Shown in pieces: positions 34,078 through 45,046 of a stretch of DNA of 64,000 bases (within the stretch, counting starts at the first letter, position 1; the number at the start of each line of letters is the position of its first letter). The DNA comes from Prochlorococcus sp. AG-347-L20 (GTDB taxonomy: Bacteria; Cyanobacteriota; Cyanobacteriia; PCC-6307; Cyanobiaceae). The stretch is taken from positions 21,075-85,074 of the forward strand of contig QCCP01000007.1 of assembly GCA_003281225.1 (NCBI GenBank). Reading direction: 5' to 3'. Both the position numbers and the translations under genes were made by a program. The notes under the pieces are model-generated. The model saw only the letters and a list, made by a program, of their open reading frames with translations. It searched no databases and was not told the origin of the DNA.

Positions 34078-34971
34078 ATGAATAAAGAACATTTATTACC
34101 AATTGAAAAATCAAGATTAGGAGTGATTGGTGGAAGTGGATTTTATTCAATGGATCAAATAGAGTACTTAAGAGAACTAGAAATCAATACTCCCTATGGT
34201 AAACCTTCTGATTCAATAAAAGTATATAATCTTGGAAACCTAGAGATAGCATTTATTCCTAGACATGGCAGAACACATTGTTTAAATCCTTCTGAAATCC
34301 CTTACAAAGCTAATATTTGGGCTCTAAGATCAATAGGAGTAAGATGGATTATTGCACCATCAGCAGTTGGTTCATTACAAGAACAGATAAGGCCACTTGA
34401 TATAGTGGTTCCAGATCAATTTATAGACCGGACAAAAAATAGACCTGCAACCTTCTTTAACGAGGGAGCTGTTGCTCACGTAACTATGGGAGATCCCTTC
34501 TGCACAAATTTATCACGTATATTAAGTGAAATCGGAGAAAAAAATATTCCTGGCGGTAGACAATTGCATAGAGGGGGTACCTATCTAGCAATGGAAGGTC
34601 CCGCTTTCTCAACTAGAGCAGAATCTAATTTATATAGGAGTTGGGGATGTTCAATAATTGGAATGACGAACCACACAGAAGCAAGATTAGCTAAAGAAGC
34701 TGAAATAGCTTACTCCTCCTTATCTATGGTTACTGATTATGATTGCTGGCATCAAACTCATCAAGAAGTTTCTGTAGAGATGGTTTTGGATAATCTTAGA
34801 TCAAATACTGAAGTGGCCAATAAAATAATATTCGAAGTAGCTAAATTAATTGAAAAAGAAAGACCAAAAAGCAAATCTCATTTTTCATTAAAAGATGGAT
34901 TGATAACCCAAAAAGAAAATATCCCAAGCTCCACAAAAGAGAAACTAAGGATATTTACTGATTCTTATTAG
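34078..34971 (+). CDS. mtnP: S-methyl-5'-thioadenosine phosphorylase
   Basis: A 297-residue purine-nucleoside-phosphorylase-family enzyme. Visible sites: RLGVIGGSGFYSMDQIEYLR, the phosphate-binding FIPRHGRTHCLNPSEIPYKA, ALRSIGVRWIIAPSAVGSLQ, and the substrate-binding LAMEGPAFSTRAESN near residue 177 with GMTNHTEARLAKEAEIAYSS. It splits MTA, a by-product of polyamine synthesis, into adenine and 5-methylthioribose-1-phosphate. It starts ten bases from the divergent selD fusion. Confidence 0.93.
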   Translation: MNKEHLLPIEKSRLGVIGGSGFYSMDQIEYLRELEINTPYGKPSDSIKVYNLGNLEIAFIPRHGRTHCLNPSEIPYKANIWALRSIGVRWIIAPSAVGSLQEQIRPLDIVVPDQFIDRTKNRPATFFNEGAVAHVTMGDPFCTNLSRILSEIGEKNIPGGRQLHRGGTYLAMEGPAFSTRAESNLYRSWGCSIIGMTNHTEARLAKEAEIAYSSLSMVTDYDCWHQTHQEVSVEMVLDNLRSNTEVANKIIFEVAKLIEKERPKSKSHFSLKDGLITQKENIPSSTKEKLRIFTDSY

Positions 34972-35013
34972 GCTGTTTGATATAAGTGATTATCAGGTTA
35001 AAGTAAGGGTTTG

Positions 35014-35211
35014 TTAGCCTCCAGCTCCAACCCCTTGGTATGAACCATAGAAAAATATACCTAAAACGAAGATAACTGCAATTCCACCTGCTGTAGCAAC
35101 AAGCCATAGAGGAAGAGTTCCTTCAGTCCATCTTCTTTCCCATGCAACTGCTGGTCTACCGTCGGGAAGTCTATCTGGAATTCTTCCATCAGGTCCTTTT
35201 AATTTACTCAT
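35014..35211 (-). CDS. psbJ: Photosystem II protein J
   Basis: A 65-residue single-span protein: [20 protein letters not shown], then [20 protein letters not shown], and the helix to [15 protein letters not shown]. The ending YGSYxGxG is diagnostic of PsbJ, which lies near cytochrome b559 and the QB site. The N-terminus is longer than in most cyanobacteria, as is usual in marine picocyanobacteria. It is the last gene of psbEFLJ, nine bases after psbL. Confidence 0.96.
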   Translation of the reverse strand: MSKLKGPDGRIPDRLPDGRPAVAWERRWTEGTLPLWLVATAGGIAVIFVLGIFFYGSYQGVGAGG

Positions 35212-35220
35212 AGTTTTAAT

Positions 35221-35340
35221 TTAGTTGAAAAAGTAACTGGAAAATAAAATTCCCAATACAAAGACTGATAGTAAGCCTAAATAAAGGCTTGTACGATTAA
35301 GTTCAACTGGAACTTTGTTAGGATTTTCGTTTACTTGCAT
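35221..35340 (-). CDS. psbL: Photosystem II protein L
   Basis: A 39-residue protein, [20 protein letters not shown] then [19 protein letters not shown], the canonical PsbL sequence and length. The start is the ATG at 35340; upstream in-frame codons belong to psbF in another frame. PsbL is needed for QA function and lies at the monomer interface. It starts 11 bases after psbF. Confidence 0.97.
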
Positions 35341-35351
35341 GATAGTTAAAT

Positions 35352-35498
35352 TTATCGGGCTACGAATTGCATAGCGGCAATGGAACCCAAAAAGAATACT
35401 GATGGAATAGCTAAAGCGTGAACTGCTAGCCAACGAACAGTAAATATAGGATAAACGCGGACTTCCGCAGCCTGCATTGGAGCTTGAGAATTAGACAT
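35352..35498 (-). CDS. psbF: Cytochrome b559 subunit beta
   Basis: A 48-residue protein absent from frames longer than 60 codons: [20 protein letters not shown], then [20 protein letters not shown], then AAMQFVAR. The heme-ligand His is in [11 protein letters not shown]. It pairs with PsbE to hold the heme of cytochrome b559 in photosystem II. It starts two bases after the psbE stop. Confidence 0.98.
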
Positions 35499-35500
35499 AG

Positions 35501-35749
35501 TTATTTTGTTCTTAAATCAAGTTGGGACTTCGCATCAAATCTTTGTGTTACAACAGGAGCTTTTGCTTCAGATGCCTGAAAATAACTATCCGGACGAGGA
35601 GTACCGAAAGCGTCGTAAGCCAAGCCTGTGTATACAAATAAGAAGCCTGCTATAAAAATAGCTGGTAATGTTACTGCATGAATAATCCAGTACCTAATAC
35701 TGGTAATTATTTCAAAAAATGGGCGTTCACCCGTTGAACCTGCGGCCAT
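35501..35749 (-). CDS. psbE: Cytochrome b559 subunit alpha
   Basis: An 82-residue protein starting [20 protein letters not shown]; an earlier in-frame ATG at 35755 would add only two residues. The heme-ligand His is in [20 protein letters not shown], followed by [20 protein letters not shown], the conserved lumenal segment. It is the first gene of psbE-psbF-psbL-psbJ on the minus strand, downstream of ycf48 and the rubredoxin gene, an order conserved across cyanobacteria. Confidence 0.98.
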   Translation of the reverse strand: MAAGSTGERPFFEIITSIRYWIIHAVTLPAIFIAGFLFVYTGLAYDAFGTPRPDSYFQASEAKAPVVTQRFDAKSQLDLRTK

Positions 35750-35886
35750 AATCACAAATGTTTACCATACGATCTTACAGTGTAAAATCATAAGTTCGCG
35801 AAGAAATTAACAGCTTGGTTACAGACAGTTGTTAAATTCATCCAAAATTAAGATTTTTTTTATTATTTTCTTAAGTTATTACAGGT

Positions 35887-36900
35887 TTAGCCATTCCATT
35901 TAAGAATGTAACCACGCTCGCCAAGTATGAATCCTTTTTGATTATCTAAAGACTCCTTATCAAGAAAAACTATTTTTATATAGTTAGTAGGCAATGCAGA
36001 AGCAAGAGGGTCCGAATTCCAAGTTTCACCTTGATCTTTACTTACTATTAATGTGCCATTACCACCGCCAGCCCATATGTCACCATTTGGATCCCATCCC
36101 ATATCTAGATAATTATAACCATTAAGAATAGGAATAATAGGCTTTGACCAACTTTCTAGATTATTAGAATCTTCATTAAATCTAATTTCCGCACCTCTTG
36201 AAAGCATCCATAAACTTCCTTCTGGATTGAAACCAATGCTTTGCACTCTTTTACTACTTGCTCTTTGGTGAGCAATCCAAGTATTGCTATCACTATCAAG
36301 AGTAGAGAAGAAATTTCCAAGACTACTTACACTCACATAATCACCGCTAGATGTTCTTCTTAAATCTCTTATACCTCCCTGTTCCGATGGGTCTGATACT
36401 TTTGCCTCCCATGTTTCACCGCTATTGGAAGTTTCATAAATAGCTGCTGAGGTTGTCGCCAATTGAGCAACTCCTTCATCGATAGTAGTAACTAAGAAAG
36501 GCTGGCCTGGTAACTTCCCAAGTGAAAGCCTAGTCCAATTTTTACCTTCATCGAAAGTATGCATTACGAGAGAGGGTTGTCCTATTAACCAACCTTCAGA
36601 ACCCTTGAAATCAATATCGAGAAGGCGAAAATTCTCTTCAGCAGAAATATCTAATGATCTTTTTTCCCATGTTTCACCACCATCAGTAGATTCCATAATC
36701 AATCTATTTGAGCCTACTAAAAACCCATGATTATCATCTATAAAGTCAACATCTAAAGCATTAGCCTGATCTTCAAACTGAATTGTTTTCCAAGGGCTGC
36801 TTTCATTCATCTTGACACCGGTAGATGAACAACTGCTTAAGACAAAACAGAGAACTATAGATAAAAGAAGATTAGGAATACTGGTAAAAAAATTTTTCAT
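35887..36900 (-). CDS. ycf48: Photosystem II assembly factor Ycf48 (HCF136)
   Basis: A 337-residue lumenal lipoprotein. The signal peptide [19 protein letters not shown] ends in a lipobox-like Cys near residue 24. The mature part is a seven-bladed beta-propeller made of repeats with SxDGGxxWxxR blades ([43 protein letters not shown]). Ycf48 assists early photosystem II assembly by binding pre-D1. It lies between the rubredoxin gene and psbE, the usual order. Confidence 0.96.
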   Translation of the reverse strand: MKNFFTSIPNLLLSIVLCFVLSSCSSTGVKMNESSPWKTIQFEDQANALDVDFIDDNHGFLVGSNRLIMESTDGGETWEKRSLDISAEENFRLLDIDFKGSEGWLIGQPSLVMHTFDEGKNWTRLSLGKLPGQPFLVTTIDEGVAQLATTSAAIYETSNSGETWEAKVSDPSEQGGIRDLRRTSSGDYVSVSSLGNFFSTLDSDSNTWIAHQRASSKRVQSIGFNPEGSLWMLSRGAEIRFNEDSNNLESWSKPIIPILNGYNYLDMGWDPNGDIWAGGGNGTLIVSKDQGETWNSDPLASALPTNYIKIVFLDKESLDNQKGFILGERGYILKWNG

Positions 36901-36909
36901 TTAATTATA

Positions 36910-37338
36910 TTAATGCAAAGAGTACAAAGAAAGGAACATAGCAGCAGCAAACGCCAACCCTCCAAAAATCAAAATATTTTTTTGTCCAGGAGGTAAACTA
37001 TTAAACCCAAATCCATAAACTAAATTCTCTTCAAATCCACTAGGTTTTGCTCTAGATCCAATATCCTTATAAAAATTTTTACCAGCTCGACAAACAGGGC
37101 AAGCAAAAGTATTCCCATCCAACTCTGAAAAAGGCGTATTTTTCGGTATGTTTAATTTTTTATTCCCTTCAGACGGATCATAAATATATCCACAACTTCT
37201 ACATTCGAATCTATTTTGTTCTAAATTAAGGGTAGGTTGTACAACATTTACTCCTGAGGGATTTTCAGGAAGTTTTTCTTTCTCAAAGTCTTCAACTATT
37301 TTGTTTTCCTCAGAGGCTGGTTGAATGTTTTCACTCAC
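36910..37338 (-). CDS. rub: Membrane-anchored rubredoxin
   Basis: A 142-residue protein. The acidic N-terminus (about residues 1-45) is followed by a rubredoxin domain with Fe ligands in FECRSCGYIYDPSEGNKKLN and FACPVCRAGKNFYKD (two C-x2-C pairs), and a C-terminal helix (KNILIFGGLAFAAAMFLSLY) anchors it in the thylakoid. The cyanobacterial and plastid homolog (RubA) is needed for photosystem I and II assembly. It is the first gene of the rub-ycf48-psbEFLJ cluster. Confidence 0.95.
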   Translation of the reverse strand: MSENIQPASEENKIVEDFEKEKLPENPSGVNVVQPTLNLEQNRFECRSCGYIYDPSEGNKKLNIPKNTPFSELDGNTFACPVCRAGKNFYKDIGSRAKPSGFEENLVYGFGFNSLPPGQKNILIFGGLAFAAAMFLSLYSLH

Positions 37339-37415
37339 GGTTTATTATTGTTCTTTAAGAACTTTAAAAGATTTTGCTTAATTAAGCGACTTTTATTCAA
37401 AATTAATTTTTTAAG

Positions 37416-37778
37416 ATGTTTTTATTAACTGGCTATGAATACTTTTTAGGTTTCCTTCTGATTGCAGCAGCTGTTCCAGTATTAGCTCTAGTTACTAATC
37501 TCATCGTTGCCCCAAAAGGCAGAACAGGAGAAAGAAAACTTACATATGAATCTGGAATGGAGCCTATTGGAGGAGCATGGATTCAATTTAATATTCGTTA
37601 TTACATGTTTGCCTTGGTTTTCGTTATATTTGATGTTGAAACAGTATTCCTTTATCCTTGGGCTGTAGCTTTCAATAGATTAGGCTTATTAGCTTTTATT
37701 GAGGCTTTAATCTTCATTGCAATACTTGTTATTGCCCTGGCATACGCATGGAGAAAAGGTGCTTTAGAATGGAGTTAA
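37416..37778 (+). CDS. ndhC: NAD(P)H-quinone oxidoreductase subunit 3
   Basis: A 120-residue membrane subunit of the NDH-1 complex with three helices. Signatures are [20 protein letters not shown] and [20 protein letters not shown]. It helps cyclic electron flow and respiration at the thylakoid. It is the first gene of ndhC-ndhK-ndhJ, which starts 78 bases from the divergent rubredoxin gene. Confidence 0.98.
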   Translation: MFLLTGYEYFLGFLLIAAAVPVLALVTNLIVAPKGRTGERKLTYESGMEPIGGAWIQFNIRYYMFALVFVIFDVETVFLYPWAVAFNRLGLLAFIEALIFIAILVIALAYAWRKGALEWS

Positions 37779-37782
37779 AAAA

Positions 37783-38517
37783 TTGAATCCACAATTATCC
37801 CCAAAAGCAATAAGAGAAATTCGAGAAGGTACTTGCAACCCTCTTGGTGCGCCCCAAGTTACTACAGATTTAAGCGAAAATATTATATTGACAAGCTTAG
37901 ACGATCTTCATAATTGGGCTAGACTAAGCAGTCTATGGCCTCTCTTGTACGGAACAGCTTGTTGTTTTATAGAATTTGCTGCCTTAATCGGATCTAGATT
38001 TGATTTTGATAGATTTGGATTAGTACCTAGAAGCTCGCCAAGGCAAGCAGATTTGCTAATAGTTGCAGGAACAGTAACTATGAAGATGGCTCCAGCCCTA
38101 GTGAGACTTTATGAACAAATGCCTGAACCAAAATATGTTATTGCGATGGGTGCTTGCACAATCACAGGGGGAATGTTCAGCGCTGATTCTACAACTGCTG
38201 TAAGAGGTGTTGATAAATTGATTCCAGTTGATTTATACCTTCCAGGATGTCCACCAAGACCAGAAGCAATTTTTGATGCCGTAATCAAATTAAGAAAAAA
38301 AGTTGGTAACGAATCAATCTTAGAGCGCACAAAAACTGAACAGACCCACAGATACATAACATCTGATCACGAAATGAATCTTGTTTTCTCAGAAAATACA
38401 GGAGAATATCTAAACAAAACTTCAGCTAACGCTATTCCTTCCTCCAAAAAAGAAAAAATATCTGAACTACCTGAGAAGAACGAAAAAGCTGAAATTATTG
38501 ATACTGCAGAAAATTAA
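37783..38517 (+). CDS. ndhK: NAD(P)H-quinone oxidoreductase subunit K
   Basis: A 244-residue subunit that holds the N2 4Fe-4S cluster. Ligand motifs are [20 protein letters not shown] (a tandem Cys pair), [15 protein letters not shown] and [19 protein letters not shown] non-conserved tail of about 45 residues is rich in Lys and Glu. The start is TTG, four bases after ndhC; its stop overlaps the ndhJ start by one base (TAATG). Confidence 0.98.
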   Translation: MNPQLSPKAIREIREGTCNPLGAPQVTTDLSENIILTSLDDLHNWARLSSLWPLLYGTACCFIEFAALIGSRFDFDRFGLVPRSSPRQADLLIVAGTVTMKMAPALVRLYEQMPEPKYVIAMGACTITGGMFSADSTTAVRGVDKLIPVDLYLPGCPPRPEAIFDAVIKLRKKVGNESILERTKTEQTHRYITSDHEMNLVFSENTGEYLNKTSANAIPSSKKEKISELPEKNEKAEIIDTAEN

Positions 38518-39047
38518 TGGAAAAAGACGGTTTAGCCAAATCCTCAGATACTTCAATAGAAAAAGAAGGCTTTATAAGCCAATCTTTGTTTAAAGATGGA
38601 ATTCCAAATCAATCTTTACCTGATGATCACATAGGAATTGAAAACATTTCTGTGGAACCTAACAAATTATACGAAGCAGTATCTGCCTTGAGAAATTACG
38701 GTTTCAACTACCTCCAATGTCAAGGAGGATATGATGAAGGACCAGGCAAAAATCTTGTAAGTTTCTACCATTTTATTACTGTTGATGATTTACAAAAAAT
38801 CGAAAAAATTAAAGAAGTCAGATTAAAAGTTTTCTTAAAAAGAGATTCTGATTTATCAATTCCTAGTTTGTATAAAATTTTTAAAGGAAGTGATTGGCAA
38901 GAAAGAGAAACTTTTGACATGTATGGAATAAATTATATTGATCATCCCAACCCCAAAAGACTATTAATGCCTGAAGATTGGAGAGGATGGCCATTAAGAA
39001 AAGATTATATTCAGCCAGATTTCTATGAACTTCAAGATGCTTATTAA
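38517..39047 (+). CDS. ndhJ: NAD(P)H-quinone oxidoreductase subunit J
   Basis: A 176-residue peripheral subunit related to the 30 kDa subunit of complex I. The family core [20 protein letters not shown] and [20 protein letters not shown] and WPLRKDY is near the C-terminus. It ends four bases into the convergent YvcK-like gene. It is the last gene of ndhCKJ. Confidence 0.97.
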   Translation: MEKDGLAKSSDTSIEKEGFISQSLFKDGIPNQSLPDDHIGIENISVEPNKLYEAVSALRNYGFNYLQCQGGYDEGPGKNLVSFYHFITVDDLQKIEKIKEVRLKVFLKRDSDLSIPSLYKIFKGSDWQERETFDMYGINYIDHPNPKRLLMPEDWRGWPLRKDYIQPDFYELQDAY

Positions 39048-40432
39048 TTTAATTTTTTTAATTTGCGGTAAATAAACATAACTGCTCTTGCTAATCTCCT
39101 TGGATCATGCCTAAGAGTTGGAGTTATCCTTTTTGAATATAACGGTGCTTGCAAAACGTAATAACCCTCAGATAATAATTTTCCTTTATTGCATTGGACA
39201 GGCTCTGCCCCTCTACTTTCGTAATAGTCTACCAATGGAGACTTTTCAAATTGAATCTGAGATAAGATTGAGTTAAAAATTCGAGTATTAACTCCAAAAT
39301 TTGATAATTGTTTTTCTATTGCTTTGATATGTTGATAGACATCAAGTCCATCTGTTTCTCCTGGCTGAGTCATCAAATTACTTATGTAAATTTTTGGAGC
39401 ATTACTTTGCAATAAGGCATCTACTATCTCTGGTACTAAAAGATTAGGCAATAAAGAAGTGTATAAACTACCTGGGCCAAGAACAATTAAATCAGCTTCT
39501 TTTATGGATTCGAGAGCACTTGGAAGAGCTGAAGGATTTTCTGGTAGGTAACCAATCCTCGAAATTAATTTTTTAGATTTACTGATATTGCTTTCACCAA
39601 AAATTTTTTCACCATCTTCTAATTCGGCCCATAACATAACATCAATATTTGTTGCGGGTAAAACTTGACCTTGTACCGCCAAAACCTTGCTAGAGGCTTG
39701 AACTGCTTTTTCTAAACTGCCTGTAATTGTTGTTAAAGCTGACAAAAATAGATTACCAAAACTATGACCTTCCAGACCACTTCCTCCTGAAAATCTGTAT
39801 TGAAATAACCTAGTTAAAGTGGGTTCTTCGTTTGATAAGGCTGCCAAGCAATTTCTAATATCTCCTGGAGGTTGCACACCTAGTTGTTTTCTAAGAATTC
39901 CACTACTTCCACCATCATCGGATACAGTTACGATTGCTGTAATATTACTACTGTAATTCTTTAAGCCTTTCAGTAGAGTAGACAAACCTGTACCTCCACC
40001 AATTGCAACAATATTTGGGCCTCTGTTTAATTTACTTTTAACTCTTAATGCATCAACTAGAAATGTATTTTTTTCTGGAACAAGTGCTTTTTGAATAGAA
40101 TTAATACTTCTATTTTGTCCAATACCAATCAACAATAGTCCAACAACAAAAATCAGTGGTCCCATTAATGAAACAGGCAATATACTTGTTAAACCTGTCA
40201 TTACCCCAAAAAAGATTTCAATAAGCCAATAGAGCGGTCTTAAATTTGTCCAAATTACCAAGCCTAATAATGTAGTCAAAAATCCTATCGCAGATGTAAG
40301 CATCCATCTTTTTATTACCAATCCTGGTAAAAGCCAACTCAAAATTCTTAAGATTTTACTCAACAAGACAAAATTAGACTTTTTAAAATTTTTATAGTAC
40401 CTTCTTAACCTCTTTTTACGCTTATTCTTCAT
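39044..40432 (-). CDS. YvcK/CofD-like protein (gluconeogenesis factor family)
   Basis: A 462-residue protein with an N-terminal membrane part (two hydrophobic segments within about residues 28-110, then [11 protein letters not shown]) and a CofD-like nucleotide-binding domain: [20 protein letters not shown] near residue 135, [31 protein letters not shown] and [19 protein letters not shown]. Cytosolic YvcK in Bacillus binds UDP-sugars and affects cell shape and carbon metabolism; the membrane extension is seen in cyanobacterial forms. Function here is inferred. Confidence 0.88.
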   Translation of the reverse strand: MKNKRKKRLRRYYKNFKKSNFVLLSKILRILSWLLPGLVIKRWMLTSAIGFLTTLLGLVIWTNLRPLYWLIEIFFGVMTGLTSILPVSLMGPLIFVVGLLLIGIGQNRSINSIQKALVPEKNTFLVDALRVKSKLNRGPNIVAIGGGTGLSTLLKGLKNYSSNITAIVTVSDDGGSSGILRKQLGVQPPGDIRNCLAALSNEEPTLTRLFQYRFSGGSGLEGHSFGNLFLSALTTITGSLEKAVQASSKVLAVQGQVLPATNIDVMLWAELEDGEKIFGESNISKSKKLISRIGYLPENPSALPSALESIKEADLIVLGPGSLYTSLLPNLLVPEIVDALLQSNAPKIYISNLMTQPGETDGLDVYQHIKAIEKQLSNFGVNTRIFNSILSQIQFEKSPLVDYYESRGAEPVQCNKGKLLSEGYYVLQAPLYSKRITPTLRHDPRRLARAVMFIYRKLKKLN

Positions 40433-40563
40433 TTAAAAAACCTCTTAAATTATTTTTCTCAAATTTAAAAACTATATAGAATCATTATAAATCAAATTCA
40501 TACATCCTTTTTTTATTTCTAAAAATAGGCAAAATGGAATAATAGATGTTTTTTATATAAGTT

Positions 40564-41349
40564 TTGAAAAAATCAAAGCATGCAGTTGAAACGAAAAACC
40601 TCTCAATAAGCTGGGGAGAAGTTAATGTGCTAAATAAAATAAATTTTGAACTTAATGACGGAGAGAAATTAGCAATTGTTGGCCCCTCAGGTTCTGGTAA
40701 ATCAACTATATTAAAAATATTAGCAGGACTCATTTTACCTACCAAAGGAGAATTAAGAATATTTGGTGAGAAGCAAACATATTTGCGATTAGATCAAAAT
40801 AATCCTCCTGATGTAAGACTAGTTTTTCAAAACCCGGCTTTATTAGGATCTCTAACTATTGAAGAAAATGTAGGTTTTCTCCTTAAAAGAAATAAAAACC
40901 TATCGAAAAAGTTAATTCATGAAATAGTACTTGAATGCTTAGCTGAAGTAGGATTATTTAATATTGAGAACAAACTTCCAAATGAATTAAGTGGAGGCAT
41001 GCAAAAAAGAGTGAGTTTTGCTAGGGCATTAATTACTGATCAAACTCTTAATGCAAAGTCGAAACCTTTATTACTTTTTGATGAACCAACTGCCGGCCTT
41101 GATCCTATTGCCTCATCAAGAATTGAAGATTTAATTAATAAGACAAATGATAAAGCTAGCGGATCATCTATTGTGGTTAGCCATGTTCTTAGTACTATAG
41201 AGAGAACTTCAGATAAAGTTTTAATGCTTTATGGAGGCAAATTTAGATGGGCAGGCTCAATTGATGAATTTAAAGAGAGTAAAGATCCCTATGTATTTCA
41301 ATTTAGGCATGGGAAACTTGATGGTCCAATGCAACCCAAAGACTTTTAG
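40564..41349 (+). CDS. ABC transporter ATP-binding protein, Mla/TGD3-like
   Basis: A 261-residue ATPase with Walker A VGPSGSGKSTILKILAGLIL, Q-loop LVFQNPALLGSLTIEENVGF, the signature LSGGMQKRVSFARALI, Walker B LLLFDEPTAGLDPIASSRIE and the switch His in IVVSHVL. The pair with an MCE protein right after it (six bases) identifies it as the ATPase of a lipid-import or trafficking system like MlaF/TGD3. The permease gene is not in this window. The start is TTG. Confidence 0.92.
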   Translation: MKKSKHAVETKNLSISWGEVNVLNKINFELNDGEKLAIVGPSGSGKSTILKILAGLILPTKGELRIFGEKQTYLRLDQNNPPDVRLVFQNPALLGSLTIEENVGFLLKRNKNLSKKLIHEIVLECLAEVGLFNIENKLPNELSGGMQKRVSFARALITDQTLNAKSKPLLLFDEPTAGLDPIASSRIEDLINKTNDKASGSSIVVSHVLSTIERTSDKVLMLYGGKFRWAGSIDEFKESKDPYVFQFRHGKLDGPMQPKDF

Positions 41350-41354
41350 AAATT

Positions 41355-42200
41355 ATGCGTAGAAGCTTACGAGATTCAATAGTTGGGTTTTCCTTATTAG
41401 GGGGAATTTTAATATTCACATTTTTTTCTTTCTGGCTCAGAGGAGTAAGATTATCCTCAAAAAATTGGTACCTCTTCGCTGAATTCAATAATGCAAGCGG
41501 TTTATCAAAAAAATCTCCAGTTACTTACAGAGGAATCTTAGTTGGATCGATAGAAGATATCTTGTTCACGAATGAATCAATTAAAGCAAAAATAGTTTTA
41601 AATAATCCTGAAATTATTCTTCCAAGGCCAGCATTTGCAAGGGTAGTTACAAATTCTTTCCTTGGAGGAGATGTTCAAGTTGCTTTAGAAACTAGTGACA
41701 AGACAATTCCTAAAAACATTGCACAACCTATATCCGAAAAATGCGATACCAAATTAATTATTTGTCAGGGGGACACTATCACAGGTAAGCAACTATCAAG
41801 TCTTTCCAATATAACTAATAGAATAAGCCAACTTTTAAAAGAAACAAATCAAGAAAATTTAATTGAGAACGTCCTCAACTCAATTGATCAATTTGACAAA
41901 ACACAAGAAAATCTTGATGAATTGATTTATTTATCGAAAAAAGAAATAGAAAGAGTTGAACCTCTAATAAAAGAAATTACAATTGCTGCTAACCATTTGA
42001 ATAACATTTTGTCTACTATCGATGACAAAGAAACCCTTAATGACATTAAAGTTACAATAAATGCTGCTAGGTCTATTTCAACCAAAATAGATGATATGAG
42101 CGATGATTTTAAAAAATTAACTCAAGATAAAGAATTAACCAAATCTATAAGAGATTTAACGATTGGACTTTCAAAATTCCTTAACGAAATTTATCCATAA
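41355..42200 (+). CDS. MCE-domain protein (MlaD/TGD2-like)
   Basis: A 281-residue protein: an N-terminal membrane anchor (VGFSLLGGILIFTFFSFWLR), an MCE domain at about residues 35-130 (YLFAEFNNASGLSKKSPVTY, RGILVGSIEDI, TNSFLGGDVQVALE), and a long C-terminal helical region (LSSLSNITNRISQLLKETNQ onward) that may form a tube or oligomer. It is the substrate-binding component paired with the ATPase upstream. Lipid substrate is inferred from the family. It converges on chlD. Confidence 0.9.
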   Translation: MRRSLRDSIVGFSLLGGILIFTFFSFWLRGVRLSSKNWYLFAEFNNASGLSKKSPVTYRGILVGSIEDILFTNESIKAKIVLNNPEIILPRPAFARVVTNSFLGGDVQVALETSDKTIPKNIAQPISEKCDTKLIICQGDTITGKQLSSLSNITNRISQLLKETNQENLIENVLNSIDQFDKTQENLDELIYLSKKEIERVEPLIKEITIAANHLNNILSTIDDKETLNDIKVTINAARSISTKIDDMSDDFKKLTQDKELTKSIRDLTIGLSKFLNEIYP

Positions 42201-42207
42201 GAAATAT

Positions 42208-44337
42208 TTAAAATTCATTTATAGCATTTAAAGCCATAGCTGCGATTGCTTTATCTGTAGCTTTTGGCAGTTGAACATATTTCCCTTGAGCTGCCTCTGC
42301 TAATTCTTTACCAAATCCACTTGCAATAAATTTTCTTTCTGTATCAATTATCAAAAGTTTTATCCCAAGCATGGGATATTTTGCTGCAATATCAAGAACC
42401 TCTTGCTTTAAATTTGCATTTGTATTTTTGTTTTCTTCAACCTCATTTTGTCCTAGAGATAATCCTAATGGAACATTTCCTCTTCCATCGGTAATTCCAA
42501 CAACAATAACTTGACCTATATCTCCTGTAGAAAGAGCATTTTTTGCTACTTTTGCTGATTGCGTTAGTCCATGAGCTAAAGGCGATCCACCTCCGCAAGG
42601 CATTGTTTCAAGCCTTCTTTTCGCTGCTGTTATTGATCTTGTTGGAGGCAAAAGAACTTCTGCCTGATTTCCTCTAAAGGGAATCAGGGCAACTTCATCT
42701 CTATTCTCATATGCCTCAGTCAAAAGTCTGATAACTGCACCTTTAGCACTTTGCATTCTATTAAGAGCCATAGAACCACTAGCATCAACAAGAAAAATGA
42801 CTAAAGCACCGGCCTTTTTTTGAAGAAGCTTTGCCCTAAAATCATTCTCTTCAATAACTATTGATTTCTTAGGGTTTCTTAATCTTCGTGATTTTTGATA
42901 AGGAGCCGCGGCTCGCAAAGTCGCATCCACCGCAATTCTTTTTACTTTACCTCTTGGAATAATAGGTTTTACATATCTTCCCCTACTGTCACTAAATATT
43001 ACTGATCTACTTCCACTATTTCCTGCTTTTGCTTTGGCTGATGAAAAAAGTAATAAATCAGGATCAACCATACATGCCTCAGGATCTAAAATGAATTCTT
43101 CAGGTATTTCAGGAGTAGATTCTTCTTCTCCATCAGAATTATCTTCTTTTTGTTCTTGATCTTGCTCATCATCATTTTCATTAGCCTCAGGTTCAGACTC
43201 TTCATTGTTTGATTGAGGTGGAGGCGGGGGACTCTGATCCTCTGGAGGGGGGGGTTGAATATCATCATCTTCAGGGGGAATTTGCATTGCTCGTGGAAGA
43301 ATAACTAACCTAACTGCAACTTTTAGGTCTTCAGAATTTACATTCTCATCGCCTCGAAGAGCGGCATTAGCCTTTGCTACTTTTACTGCAAATAATTCTG
43401 ACCTATGACCTTCTACTCCTCCTCTAAGAGCCTCATTAACTAAATAGGTTATTTGCTCTTTTGTTATCTTGACATCCTTTAACCATTGTCTTGCCAAAAT
43501 TAATTGAGTAGATAAATTATCAGATGCTTCAGACCATTTTTCTGAAAATTTAATATTATTTTCTGCATGCGATAAAACAGATTTTGTAATCTCAACTCTT
43601 TGAGCATTATCAATAGATTGATCTGCGGAAAGCACTATGGCAAAACGATCTAAAACATGATCTCTTAGAGCACCTTCTTCAGGATTATAAGTTGCTATTA
43701 AAAGTGACTTACAAGGATGAGAAAGGCTTAAACCATCTCTTTCAATATTATTTTTCTCTCTTCCTGTTGCTTCAAGAATTAAATTTACAATGCCATCATC
43801 CAATAAATTTATATCGTCTACATAAAGAACACCTCTATGAGCCTCTGCTAAAATTCCGGGCTGAAAAACTTGTTCCCCCGTACTTAATGATGCGGCAACG
43901 TCAATTGATCCAACAAGCCTATCTTCAGTTATGCCAATGGGAACTTGAATAAATGGAGCCTCTCTTACTTTTTTCGGCATTTCTTCAATTTGATTCAAAT
44001 AATCACTTCCAATTACCTCCTCCAACAATTTATTAGTACTAATATCCCATTCCTCTGGTTTATCTGGATCTAGGTTCCTACCAATAGGTCTTAATGAAGT
44101 TCCACTATTTTTCTCAGTTAGCTTTTCCAGTATTAATTCATTATCTAATACTTCTATTGGAGGAAGTAAAGTATGTAAACCCCTTGCTAATACTGACTTA
44201 CCAGTACCTCTTCCGCCAGCAATAATCACTCCACCTAAACTGGGATCAACTGCTGCTAAAAGTAAAGATAATTTCAATAAGCTATGACCGGTAATTGCGG
44301 CCAAAGGGAAAGCTCTAAAAGAATCCTTTGACTTCAT
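42208..44337 (-). CDS. chlD: Magnesium chelatase subunit D
   Basis: About 709 residues from ATG 44337 ([20 protein letters not shown], with AGGAG upstream); a GTG at 44385 would add 16 residues. Order: an AAA+ domain with [20 protein letters not shown] and [20 protein letters not shown], a proline-rich and acidic linker (near residues 370-420), then a von Willebrand factor A domain with the metal-binding [20 protein letters not shown]. With ChlI and ChlH it inserts Mg2+ into protoporphyrin IX, the first chlorophyll-specific step. It is divergent from folK. Confidence 0.96.
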   Translation of the reverse strand: MKSKDSFRAFPLAAITGHSLLKLSLLLAAVDPSLGGVIIAGGRGTGKSVLARGLHTLLPPIEVLDNELILEKLTEKNSGTSLRPIGRNLDPDKPEEWDISTNKLLEEVIGSDYLNQIEEMPKKVREAPFIQVPIGITEDRLVGSIDVAASLSTGEQVFQPGILAEAHRGVLYVDDINLLDDGIVNLILEATGREKNNIERDGLSLSHPCKSLLIATYNPEEGALRDHVLDRFAIVLSADQSIDNAQRVEITKSVLSHAENNIKFSEKWSEASDNLSTQLILARQWLKDVKITKEQITYLVNEALRGGVEGHRSELFAVKVAKANAALRGDENVNSEDLKVAVRLVILPRAMQIPPEDDDIQPPPPEDQSPPPPPQSNNEESEPEANENDDEQDQEQKEDNSDGEEESTPEIPEEFILDPEACMVDPDLLLFSSAKAKAGNSGSRSVIFSDSRGRYVKPIIPRGKVKRIAVDATLRAAAPYQKSRRLRNPKKSIVIEENDFRAKLLQKKAGALVIFLVDASGSMALNRMQSAKGAVIRLLTEAYENRDEVALIPFRGNQAEVLLPPTRSITAAKRRLETMPCGGGSPLAHGLTQSAKVAKNALSTGDIGQVIVVGITDGRGNVPLGLSLGQNEVEENKNTNANLKQEVLDIAAKYPMLGIKLLIIDTERKFIASGFGKELAEAAQGKYVQLPKATDKAIAAMALNAINEF

Positions 44338-44421
44338 TAAATCTTTTATTTCTCCTTTTTCTTTTAACTCGGGGTTCAAAATCACTTTAAAAATGCCTGA
44401 TATAGAATTTATCCAATAACT

Positions 44422-45000
44422 TTGTTTTTTGTAGTGGAATTATCAAATCTTAATATCAAAAATGGACTATGTATATCCCTCGGAGCAAATATTGATAGTA
44501 AATTCGGAAGCCCTCTCGAGTCACTATTAATTTGCAAACCAAAAATAGAGGAAATAATTAATGACTGGGGAGATAGTTCCAACGAAAAAAAAGAAGAGAA
44601 AAGCGAATTTCATGCAAACTTTTTTTGGTCTTCAATTTATGAGACATTACCTCATGGTGTTGAAAATGAGCAACCAAATTATTTAAATACTATATTACTT
44701 ATAAAAAGTAATTCTTTCCCTAAACCATCAAATAAAAACGCGAAATTACTTTTAAAAGAGCTAAAAAAGTTAGAGAGATTTTTCGGACGAGAAGAGACGC
44801 CAAAGGGTAAGAAATGGCTATCAAGATGTCTCGATTTAGATATTCTTTGGTGGGAAGATTTTCATACAGTTGACGAGGAATTAACATTACCTCACCCTAG
44901 ATTCATGAATCGTAATTTCGTTATTACACCACTATCTGAAATCTTAAGCAGAAGCCAAAAAATCAAAAAGTTTGACGACCCAAAATGGTCTATTAAATGA
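44422..45000 (+). CDS. folK: 2-amino-4-hydroxy-6-hydroxymethyldihydropteridine pyrophosphokinase
   Basis: A 192-residue folate-pathway enzyme that transfers pyrophosphate from ATP to the pterin. HPPK motifs are [64 protein letters not shown], and [14 protein letters not shown] with the metal-binding DxD, then [18 protein letters not shown]. The start is non-ATG: TTG at 44422 or a GTG 12 bases later. It is divergent from chlD and 46 bases before the NUDIX gene. Confidence 0.9.
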   Translation: MFFVVELSNLNIKNGLCISLGANIDSKFGSPLESLLICKPKIEEIINDWGDSSNEKKEEKSEFHANFFWSSIYETLPHGVENEQPNYLNTILLIKSNSFPKPSNKNAKLLLKELKKLERFFGREETPKGKKWLSRCLDLDILWWEDFHTVDEELTLPHPRFMNRNFVITPLSEILSRSQKIKKFDDPKWSIK

Positions 45001-45046
45001 TTTACAAAACCAAAAAATAACTGTTAGGATTTTTTTATTTACAGTA

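Noticed and set aside
43086..43268. Methionine- and lysine-rich ORF within chlD
   Set aside because: It is an alternate frame of the proline/acidic linker of ChlD on the same strand.
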